Shown here: positions 14,862-20,541 of the stretch, piece by piece
Layout of the letters: every line of letters starts with the position of its first letter
How positions within the stretch are numbered: the first letter of the stretch is position 1
Assembly (NCBI GenBank): GCA_016782825.1
Contig: JADHXT010000014.1
Coordinates: 1-22,165, forward strand
Direction of reading: 5' to 3'
Source of the DNA: Candidatus Brocadiia bacterium
Lineage (GTDB): Bacteria > Planctomycetota > PUPC01 > DSUN01
Length of the DNA stretch: 22,165 nucleotides
Notes under the pieces: model-generated
Database searches by the model: none
Told to the model about the DNA's origin: nothing
What the model saw: the letters and a program-made list of their open reading frames with translations, nothing else
Made by a program: the position numbers and the translations under genes

Positions 14862-15998
14862 ATGGCGGTCGCAAAGTGTCCCGCATGTGGCGGCGCCATG
14901 ACCATCGAGCCGGGCGCTCGGCAGGTGGCGTGCCCACGTTGCGGAAAGACGTTGCGTGTGAAAGCTCCGGCTCCAGCAGCCCAGACGCCCGCGCCGCCAC
15001 TGCGGACGGCCGCGGCTCCGCCACCCCCGCCCGCTGCAAAGTGGTACCTGACCCTCGACGGGGAGACCCAGGGTCCCTTCGCGCTGACGCAACTGGCGAG
15101 CATGGCCCACGCGGGCGAGCTGGTGGCCGATACGCCGGTGTGGAAGGATGGTTGCACCAAGTGGGCCGCCGCGTCGGCCCTTCCGCAGATTCAGGCGCTG
15201 CTTGCGCCGAAGCCCTCGGCGCCGCCGCCCGCGCCGCGCGGCAAGACCACGCTGCTTCGCCGCCGCCCACGTGGCAAGGCCGACGGGGGCACGGGAGTGG
15301 AGCCGCGCGCCTTGCGTCAGCCCATGCTGTTCGGCGGCGCGACCACTGTCACGGCGGTGGCGCTCGTGCTGCTCTTCTTCCTGCCGTGGTTCGAGGTGTC
15401 GTGCAGCGGCACCAAGATGATGAACCCGTCGGGCTTCCACTTCGTGCAGGGCAAGCCCGGCCCGGCCTTCGAGGGTTTCAAGAAGAGCATGGAGTCGGGC
15501 ACGGGAACGATGATGAAGGGCATGATGGAGGGCATGGCCGAGGAGATGAAGAAGAGCATGAAGGAGGGGCTGAAGGGAGCGCCCGGCCGGCCCGGGCCCG
15601 CGGGCATGCCCTCCGTGCCCATGCCCGCGCTGAAAATGGGGCCACCCCGCGGCGCGGACATGGATGAAAACATGGACCCCGAGAGCGGCGCGATCGTCTA
15701 CGCGGCGGGGTTGGTGGGACTGCTGATGGTAGGCGCCACGGGCCTGGCCTCGGGCGGCTTGCGGCGGCGGGGCGGCGGCGTGTCGGACGGGCGGTGCTTT
15801 GCCGTCGTGCTGCTGACGGCGATGATGATCGTGGGCCTGGTGTGGCTCTATGTGAGCGTGATGGGGGAGATCAAGAAGGACGGCGAGGCCCTGCCGCCCA
15901 TCATCAGCCTGGGCTTCACCGCGTGGTACTATCTGTCGGGCCTGCTGTGTGTGGGGCTGCTGGCGTTCGCTGGCCTGGCGGTGATACAAAAGGACTGA
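14862..15998 (+). CDS. Zinc-ribbon/GYF_2-domain membrane protein
   Basis: A 378-residue protein. An N-terminal zinc ribbon has C6-x2-C9 and C24-x2-C27 (KCPACGG, ACPRCGK). A Pro/Ala-rich linker leads to a GYF_2 domain (about 61-110: WYLTLDGETQGPF, WKDGCTKW), a module thought to bind proline-rich peptides. A second linker and a basic patch (RRRPRGK) precede four predicted membrane helices (about 153-175, 278-302, 312-334 and 345-372). Between the first and second helix is a loop of about 100 residues unusually rich in Met, Lys, Glu and Gly. The start at 14862 has AGGAG six bases upstream. The domain order is common in Planctomycetota and the function is unknown; the ribbon and GYF domain should be cytoplasmic. 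Confidence 0.86.
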   Translation: MAVAKCPACGGAMTIEPGARQVACPRCGKTLRVKAPAPAAQTPAPPLRTAAAPPPPPAAKWYLTLDGETQGPFALTQLASMAHAGELVADTPVWKDGCTKWAAASALPQIQALLAPKPSAPPPAPRGKTTLLRRRPRGKADGGTGVEPRALRQPMLFGGATTVTAVALVLLFFLPWFEVSCSGTKMMNPSGFHFVQGKPGPAFEGFKKSMESGTGTMMKGMMEGMAEEMKKSMKEGLKGAPGRPGPAGMPSVPMPALKMGPPRGADMDENMDPESGAIVYAAGLVGLLMVGATGLASGGLRRRGGGVSDGRCFAVVLLTAMMIVGLVWLYVSVMGEIKKDGEALPPIISLGFTAWYYLSGLLCVGLLAFAGLAVIQKD

Positions 15999-16063
15999 CG
16001 GCTGCCCCTCGCACAGCCCTGAACGGAGGCGGCGGAACGTGGCCCACGGTGAAGGTTTCCGTC

Positions 16064-16077
16064 GCCCCATTCGGGGC
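16064..16077. terminator. Short hairpin between convergent genes
   Basis: GCCCC-ATTC-GGGGC (16064-16077) forms a tight 5-bp stem with a four-base loop, 65 bp after the zinc-ribbon/GYF stop and facing the HEPN gene. There is no T-run, so this is a weak terminator candidate. Confidence 0.25.
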
Positions 16078-16097
16078 CTAAGGAGCGAAGCGTTCTC

Positions 16098-16121
16098 ACG
16101 CAAAGTCGCGAAGACGCAAAG
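16098..16121. repeat. Tandem 8-bp repeat, three copies
   Basis: Three units, ACGCAAAG, TCGCGAAG and ACGCAAAG, stand head to tail in the 188-bp gap between the zinc-ribbon/GYF and HEPN genes. I recall similar phrases from intergenic DNA of other environmental bacteria, but no function is known to me. Confidence 0.65.
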
Positions 16122-16186
16122 GGAGAAACAAGGAGGAGGGCGGGGCCGGCGTGGGCGCGAAGCTGAAACTGAAGCGGGAGCGAGCG

Positions 16187-16588
16187 TTAGCTGCCGACTT
16201 CTTCGAGGGGGAAGAGCGCCAGGACCAGGCTCTCCGCTTCTGCCATGTCACGGCGGACTCGCTCCAGCGACGGCTCGGCCAAGGCGAGCGGGGGATAGCG
16301 CTGAAGCATGTAGTAATCCGTCACCCGCTCGCAGACGGGGTAGAAGCGTTCCAGACGGCGGTCAAGTGTCACGGCGTCGTCAAGAAGCGCATCCAGCGCA
16401 TGGATCTTGCGCAGCTCCCAGCCTCTCGACAGCAGGAACGCCTTGAAGTACTTCTCGATGCTCTGCTGGAGGAAGAACCCCGCGGCCAGCGCATCGTCGT
16501 CACCGAGGTGCAACCTGATGCGCTGCCAATCCCTGCGCGCGATGGTGAGCCATTGCTCGAGTTCAGACGGTCCCGCCTGTTCCCTCAA
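16187..16588 (-). CDS. HEPN-domain protein of a HEPN/MNT pair
   Basis: A 133-residue helical protein: SIEKYFKAFLLSRGW (about 43-57) and KIHALDALLDD (about 61-71) match the HEPN fold, and DYYMLQRYPP (about 91-100) is the typical late motif. HEPN partners of MNT proteins are usually ribonuclease toxins, but the R-x(4-6)-H catalytic motif of the HepT group is not seen here, so the activity is uncertain. The start is TTG at 16588, which overlaps the TGA of the upstream nucleotidyltransferase by three bases (TTGA), with GGAG just upstream; no other start leaves the first helix intact. The overlap implies coupled translation. Confidence 0.85.
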   Translation of the reverse strand: MREQAGPSELEQWLTIARRDWQRIRLHLGDDDALAAGFFLQQSIEKYFKAFLLSRGWELRKIHALDALLDDAVTLDRRLERFYPVCERVTDYYMLQRYPPLALAEPSLERVRRDMAEAESLVLALFPLEEVGS

Positions 16589-16914
16589 AGCTCCACCCCC
16601 TCCCCAAGGATCGACTCGACGAAGCCATTGTGCCGCGCGCGATGGGAGGCGAGTTCCGCCGGTGTGAGGACCAGCGGCTCGATGGCCATGCCGCGCCGCA
16701 GGCTGCGGATCACCCCTCGCACGGTGGCCATGCGTGTCAGGAACGGCTCGTCCGTGGGGGCGACCACCAGCAGGTCCACATCGCTATCGCGGGTCGCCTC
16801 GCCTCGGGCGTACGAGCCATAGAGGATCACCCGCTCGGCTCCGTAGGCGCTCTTGAGGCGCTCGGCGATGGCGCGAAGGCGGTCGGGGATGGCTACGGCG
16901 CGTGTAGAGGCCAT
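16585..16914 (-). CDS. MNT-type nucleotidyltransferase antitoxin
   Basis: A 109-residue minimal nucleotidyltransferase. The catalytic signature is complete: GSYARG (Gly33-Ser34) and DSDVD (Asp45, Asp47), with Glu79 in IEPLVL as the probable third carboxylate. MntA-type partners neutralise HEPN toxins by adding AMP to them, so the intact active site suggests enzymatic antitoxin activity. The ATG at 16914 has a strong GAGGAGGAG site. It is the first gene of a two-gene unit with the HEPN gene. An aminoglycoside-resistance role is unlikely at this size. Confidence 0.9.
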   Translation of the reverse strand: MASTRAVAIPDRLRAIAERLKSAYGAERVILYGSYARGEATRDSDVDLLVVAPTDEPFLTRMATVRGVIRSLRRGMAIEPLVLTPAELASHRARHNGFVESILGEGVEL

Positions 16915-16934
16915 GCGGCTCTCCTCCTCAGCAC

Positions 16935-16963
16935 ATCCTAGCGCGCCACAAGGCCGGATGCAA
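16935..16963 (-). promoter_or_regulatory. Probable promoter for the MNT/HEPN pair
   Basis: Minus-strand TTGCAT (16963-16958) and TAGGAT (16940-16935) with a 17-base spacer, 20 bp before the MNT start codon. Each hexamer matches the consensus at four of six positions. The predicted start near 16928 leaves a leader just long enough for the Shine-Dalgarno. Confidence 0.45.
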
Positions 16964-17023
16964 CGGAGCGTTCACCCGTTCCCGCGCTCAGTCACCAGCC
17001 GATGCCGCATCACAGGCAGGCGG

Positions 17024-18289
17024 CTACAGGTGCCACGGCTCGCGGTAGGCCACGTGGAGCAGGCGGTTGGCCTCGGCATCGCCGAGGAACACTTCCTTGT
17101 GCGGATCCCAGCGCAGCTTGCGGCCGAGCAGATAGGCGATGTTGCCCAGGTGGCTCCAGGTGGTGACGCGGTGGCCGGTCTCGACGTCCAGCACCGGCCG
17201 CTCGCGGGTGGCGATGCACTCGAGCCAGTTGCCGGAATGGCTGTCGCTGCGCTCCAGGTGAAGCTCGTCGGGGCGGGTGGGCGAGAGGTCGGCGTGCCCC
17301 TGGGTAACCGCGAAGCTCCAAAAGCCGCTGAGGGTGGCGCCGCTGCCGACGAACTGCACGTTGAGTCCGCCGGTGCCCGGCTGGTCCCAGGTGAGCACGA
17401 AGGGCGGGTCGGCAAAGGTGTAGCGCACGCTCATCTCCACGGGCGCGTCGTAGAGGTTGTCGGGCTCCTCGCGGCCGGTGGCCTCGATGGCCACGGGGCC
17501 GGTGGCGTCGGCGCCCATGGCCCACGAGACGACGTTGAACATGTGGACGCCATTGTCGGCGATGTAGCCGCCGCCGTAGTCCATGAACCACCGGAAGGAG
17601 AAGTGGCAGCGGAGCGGGTGGTACTCGGCCCAGGGCGACGGCCCGAGCCACATATTCCAGTCGACCGTGGGCGGGGCCTGGCGGGGGGGCTCGAGCTTAT
17701 GCACGCGGTTGCGCTGGTGGGAGAGGCGGACGGCGCGCACGGTGCCGAGGCGGCCGTTGCGCACCCACTCGCACGGCTGCCGCGTGCGGGCCATCGAGCG
17801 GTACTGGCTGCCCATCTGCACCACGCGGCCGTGGCGGCGGGCCACCTCGACCATGCGGCGGCCTTCGACCACGCTACGGCACAGCGGCTTCTCGCAGTAG
17901 ACGTCCTTGCCGCTCTGGCAGGCCATGATCGTGATGGGCGCGTGCCAGTGGTCGGGCGTGGCGATGAGCACGGCATCGATGTCCCTGCGGTCGATGATCT
18001 TGCGGAAATCGCCGGTGGCGCCGCACGTGCCGCCGATGCGCTTCTGGGCCTTGGCGAGGCGGCCGGCGTCCACGTCGCACACGGCGGCCACGGTGCAGCG
18101 CGGGTCGTTGTGGATGCCCAGGAGGCCGGAGCCGCGGCCGCCGACGCCGATGGCGCCGGCGATCACGCGGTCGCTGGCCGGCTTCTTGTCCGGCGCGCCC
18201 CGCGCGGCGCTGGTGAGGAAGTAGGGAGCGGCCAGGGCCGTCGCTCCGTGGAGGAAGCCGCGGCGAGTGATCGTCGAGAGTGGGTCCAT
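17024..18289 (-). CDS. Second Tat-exported Gfo/Idh/MocA family oxidoreductase
   Basis: A 421-residue NAD(P)-dependent oxidoreductase with a Tat signal (TRRGFLHG and a following hydrophobic segment, about 8-30). The Rossmann glycine motif is GAIGVGGRG (about 45-53), EKPL carries Lys134, and IADNGVHMF keeps the usual acid and histidine (Asp245, His249). The C-terminal motif WDPHKEVFLGDAEANR is shared with the first such protein at 7540-8838 (WDPSAERFVGDDEANR), so they belong to the same broad subfamily. AGGAG precedes the ATG. It stands alone, without a hydrolase beside it, and is divergent from the RNA methyltransferase gene. The substrate is unknown; the intact residues make enzymatic activity more certain than for the first copy. 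Confidence 0.93.
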   Translation of the reverse strand: MDPLSTITRRGFLHGATALAAPYFLTSAARGAPDKKPASDRVIAGAIGVGGRGSGLLGIHNDPRCTVAAVCDVDAGRLAKAQKRIGGTCGATGDFRKIIDRRDIDAVLIATPDHWHAPITIMACQSGKDVYCEKPLCRSVVEGRRMVEVARRHGRVVQMGSQYRSMARTRQPCEWVRNGRLGTVRAVRLSHQRNRVHKLEPPRQAPPTVDWNMWLGPSPWAEYHPLRCHFSFRWFMDYGGGYIADNGVHMFNVVSWAMGADATGPVAIEATGREEPDNLYDAPVEMSVRYTFADPPFVLTWDQPGTGGLNVQFVGSGATLSGFWSFAVTQGHADLSPTRPDELHLERSDSHSGNWLECIATRERPVLDVETGHRVTTWSHLGNIAYLLGRKLRWDPHKEVFLGDAEANRLLHVAYREPWHL

Positions 18290-18325
18290 GGCGCGCTCCT
18301 GCTGGCGGGGTGGGTCCTCGGCGTC

Positions 18326-18354
18326 AGCATGCCCGGCGGGGCAGGCAAAGTCAA
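18326..18354 (-). promoter_or_regulatory. Possible promoter for the second Gfo/Idh/MocA gene
   Basis: Minus-strand TTGACT (18354-18349) and CATGCT (18331-18326) with a 17-base spacer. The -35 is good and the -10 poor. It lies 36 bp upstream of the start codon in the divergent gap. Confidence 0.38.
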
Positions 18355-18384
18355 GGCCGCCATCGGGCGGGCCCGCCGCGCGAG

Positions 18385-18413
18385 TTGACCGCAGGCTGCC
18401 GTGCCGCTAGACT
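18385..18413 (+). promoter_or_regulatory. Sigma-70-type promoter for the RNA methyltransferase gene
   Basis: TTGACC (18385-18390) and TAGACT (18408-18413) with a 17-base spacer. Transcription should start near 18420, which makes the in-frame GTG at 18421 leaderless and supports the GTG at 18448, which has a ribosome site, as the real start. Confidence 0.65.
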
Positions 18414-18447
18414 CCTTCGTGTGTGCCGCACCGAGAAAGGGAACGAC

Positions 18448-19254
18448 GTGGAACCCCGAGCCATCACGAGCGCGACCAACCCGCGGCTGAAGCAGGCCCG
18501 CAAGCTCCACGCGCGCCGCCACCGGCAGCAGTTGGGCCTTTTCCTGGCCGAAGGCCCGCGAGTGGTCGAGGCGGCACTGGACGCGGGCGCGCCGCTTGAT
18601 GAAGTGTTCTGCGCCGCGACGTTCCTCGCTCGCGGCGGCACGCTGGCACAGCGGCTCGTGCAATCGCCCGTGCCGGTGTGGCGGGTTCCCGACCGCATGC
18701 TCGCGGCGCTGGCGGAGACGGAACACCCTCAAGGCGTGGTGGCGGTGGCCCGCATTCCCGCCGATGCGGAGTTGCCGTCCGCAGGCGCCGGCCTGCTCGC
18801 GGTGGCCCTGGATGGCGTGAGCGATCCCGGCAACGTCGGTACCGTCCTGCGCGTGGCACGGGGAGCGGGGGCCGACCTCGTGATCCTGGGTGCAGGGAGC
18901 TGCGACCCGCTGAACGCCAAGGCCGTGCGCGCCTCGGCGGGCAGTGTGTTTGCCGTGCCCGTGCGGCGGACGGACAGCTTGGCGACGGACCTGGCGGCGC
19001 TGCAATCCAGCGGAGCGCGGATCGTGTGCGCGGCGGCGCGGGCGGCGACCGTGTGCTGGCGGGCCGACCTCACCGCGCCCGTGGTGGTCGTGGTGGGCAG
19101 CGAGGCGCACGGCGTGAGCGCAGGCGTGGCCGCGATGGCCGACGAGGCGGTGGCGATCCCGATGCCGGGGGGAGGGGAATCGCTCAACGCGGGCATGGCA
19201 GCGGCGATCGTGCTGTATGAGGTCCGCCGCCAGCGGGCCGCTGCGGGGGCCTGA
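18448..19254 (+). CDS. SpoU/TrmH-family RNA 2'-O-ribose methyltransferase
   Basis: A 268-residue enzyme with an N-terminal substrate-binding domain (ITSATNPRLKQARKL to about residue 75) and a C-terminal SPOUT knot. Motif 1 is DPGNVGTVLR with Asn129 and the catalytic Arg135. Motif 2 is VVVGSEAHGVS from Gly217, and motif 3 is IPMPGGGESLNAGMAAAI with Ser245 and Asn247. The expected reaction is SAM-dependent 2'-O methylation of rRNA or tRNA in the cytoplasm; the exact nucleotide cannot be read from the sequence. GTG at 18448 has AAAGGGA upstream. It is a single-gene unit that ends nine bases from a small convergent gene. Motif 2 has EAH where EGR is more common, a mild divergence. Confidence 0.93.
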   Translation: MEPRAITSATNPRLKQARKLHARRHRQQLGLFLAEGPRVVEAALDAGAPLDEVFCAATFLARGGTLAQRLVQSPVPVWRVPDRMLAALAETEHPQGVVAVARIPADAELPSAGAGLLAVALDGVSDPGNVGTVLRVARGAGADLVILGAGSCDPLNAKAVRASAGSVFAVPVRRTDSLATDLAALQSSGARIVCAAARAATVCWRADLTAPVVVVVGSEAHGVSAGVAAMADEAVAIPMPGGGESLNAGMAAAIVLYEVRRQRAAAGA

Positions 19255-19263
19255 CGCGAGGGG

Positions 19264-19464
19264 TCAGGCCCACGGCGAACGGGGGGGGCCCCAGGCCGGT
19301 GATTCGGGCAGGCGTTCGATGACGGCATCGGGCGCGTTGCGGCAGGCTTCGAGGGCCACTTCCAGGTAGTTGGTGCCGTGGGCCACCACGCGGCCCCGCC
19401 AGATGGCGAGCCATTCGCCAGGGTAGAAATAGTCCATGAGGTCGTCGTACGTCAGGTCGTTCAT
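19264..19464 (-). CDS. Small DUF5678-like hypothetical protein
   Basis: A 66-residue protein. The central YPGEWLAIWRGRVVAHGTNYLEVALEA pattern (about residues 14-40) resembles the short DUF5678 family, whose function is unknown. No signal peptide or membrane segment is visible. The ATG at 19464 is the first sensible start; the nearest purine stretch, AAGGAA at 19478-19483, is 13 bases away and poorly spaced. A candidate promoter, TTCACG (19541-19536) and TATACT (19519-19514) with a 16-base spacer, lies upstream and supports a real gene. It is convergent with the RNA methyltransferase gene. Confidence 0.6.
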   Translation of the reverse strand: MNDLTYDDLMDYFYPGEWLAIWRGRVVAHGTNYLEVALEACRNAPDAVIERLPESPAWGPPRSPWA

Positions 19465-20021
19465 CAGCGTGGCGGGGTTCCTTCCCCTTCGGGGCGGCGT
19501 GCGTCCCGTAGGAAGTATAGGCGGGGACTGCGCGGCGTGAAGCGATGGGCGGGGGAGGGGCGCAGTTTTCCCGCGCGCGGGCCCGGGAGGCCACGGCAAA
19601 CGCGGCGTGCGCGGGTCGTGCGGGTTCGGCGGGTTTTGCGGCGGCTGGGCGTGGCGCGCGGCGGAGCGAGCGTGGGCGTGGCGCCGCCCCCTGGCTGATG
19701 GCGAGGACGCGGGATGGGGACATCCCGCCCACACGGACAACGCGCCCCACCCGCCGTTGTTGTAGGGGCAGGTCCCCGTGCCTGCCCTCGGTTCTTCTTT
19801 GTGGGCGGTGTGTCCCCACGCCGCGTCTTCTGCTTCCCGTACGCCACAGGGATCAAGACGCTGGAGGAGGACATCCCGCCCACGCAGAACCTGAAGTGAG
19901 AGGGACGAGTGACAAGTGAAGGGGAAAGGGGCCGTGCCCAAGCCGCTTTCCTTGCCACCAGGTGGGTCTTGCAGGCGGGGCGTCCATCGCCCAATACCGG
20001 TCTCAGACGCACCGGGCAGAA
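19465..20021. other. 557-bp gene-poor stretch with promoter and repeat cluster
   Basis: No credible gene. Open frames here have skewed Pro/Arg/Gly composition and no family resemblance. The stretch holds the candidate promoter of the small DUF5678-like gene (19514-19541), a very GC-rich part (19540-19700), and the repeat cluster at 19711-19883. The remainder up to the DUF2442 stop at 20022 shows nothing I can name. Confidence 0.6.
19711..19883. repeat. Cluster of GGGGACATCCCGCCCAC-type repeats with a palindromic element
   Basis: Three copies of a 17-base unit: 19716-19732 direct, 19801-19817 inverted with two mismatches, and 19867-19883 direct with one mismatch. Between them, GGGCAGG (19766-19772) and CCTGCCC (19781-19787) form a hairpin, and GGGATG-GGGA-CATCCC (19711-19726) forms another. 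The arrangement of short direct and inverted copies plus hairpins resembles REP/BIME-type or non-autonomous mobile repeats. No transposase is nearby. Confidence 0.6.
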
Positions 20022-20282
20022 TTACTCGTAGATGAAGGGAAACCTCTTGGGAGCCTCGAGCGACTCGAGGCAGAGATCCACGTCCAGGGACGGCCAGTGC
20101 AGGTGGGTGCCGTGGTGGAGTTCCACGTCCAGAATCTCATTCACCGTGGCGCTCTTGAACCACGGGAACTGCTCGTACGGCAGGAAGTGCTCCGCGCCGT
20201 TCACCAGAAGCCAGAGCCCGTGGGCATCGATGTGCGTCACTTCAGCTTCGGAAGTGCTCGCGCCAAGTTGCGATGATTTCAT
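20022..20282 (-). CDS. DUF2442-domain protein
   Basis: An 86-residue protein. EVTHIDAHGLWLLVNG, YEQFPWFKSATVNEI and HLHWPSLDVDLCLESL are the ordered DUF2442 signatures, a small fold of unknown biochemical role often paired with DUF4160. The ATG at 20282 has GAGGAG seven bases upstream and is preferred over the TTG at 20297. The gene overlaps the end of the DUF4160 gene by 41 bases, which points to coupled translation. Such pairs are often listed as putative toxin-antitoxin modules, but I know of no firm proof for this pair. Confidence 0.86.
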   Translation of the reverse strand: MKSSQLGASTSEAEVTHIDAHGLWLLVNGAEHFLPYEQFPWFKSATVNEILDVELHHGTHLHWPSLDVDLCLESLEAPKRFPFIYE

Positions 20283-20481
20283 CCCTGCGCTCCTCAACGA
20301 CGTGCCGCACCTCGCTGAGCTGATGCGACCGAAGCCCGTGATTCACACCGATGGCCACCTCGGGCTCCAACCAGAACTTCGCTTCGCCCTCGGGACAGCA
20401 CACGTGCACGTGCATCCGCTCTTCTTCCCTCGAGAAGAACAGGAACCGATAGCTCTTCCAGCGGAAGACGGTCGGGCTCAT
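20242..20481 (-). CDS. DUF4160-domain protein
   Basis: A 79-residue protein that covers the whole DUF4160 domain: SPTVFRWKSYRFLFFSREEE, the MHVHV histidine motif, GEAKFWLEPEVAI, and the closing VVEERRDEIIATWREHF. Its role is unknown. It is the first gene of a two-gene unit with DUF2442. The ATG at 20481 has no Shine-Dalgarno, and the predicted transcription start coincides with the A of this ATG, so the mRNA may be leaderless. It starts 60 bp after the XylR-like regulator gene on the same strand. Confidence 0.88.
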   Translation of the reverse strand: MSPTVFRWKSYRFLFFSREEERMHVHVCCPEGEAKFWLEPEVAIGVNHGLRSHQLSEVRHVVEERRDEIIATWREHFRS

Positions 20482-20487
20482 GACTAC

Positions 20488-20516
20488 ATACTACTCTCGC
20501 GAGGCCCCGGTTGCAA
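20488..20516 (-). promoter_or_regulatory. Promoter giving a possible leaderless DUF4160 transcript
   Basis: Minus-strand TTGCAA (20516-20511) and TAGTAT (20493-20488) with a 17-base spacer. Placing the -10 at -12 to -7 sets +1 at 20481, the A of the start codon. Each hexamer matches the consensus at four of six positions, so the call is moderate. Confidence 0.45.
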
Positions 20517-20541
20517 GCCATCGGGAGGTCTGACACCATTA

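Noticed and set aside
16000..16018. GGCTG/CAGCC inverted repeat just after the zinc-ribbon/GYF gene as a terminator
   Set aside because: The stem is only five base pairs with a nine-base loop and no T-run.
19545..19919. Open frames within the gene-poor stretch (124 and 61 residues)
   Set aside because: Translations are Pro/Arg-rich and made from the repeat units (DIPPTR, GGHPAH patterns). There is no ribosome site and no family resemblance.
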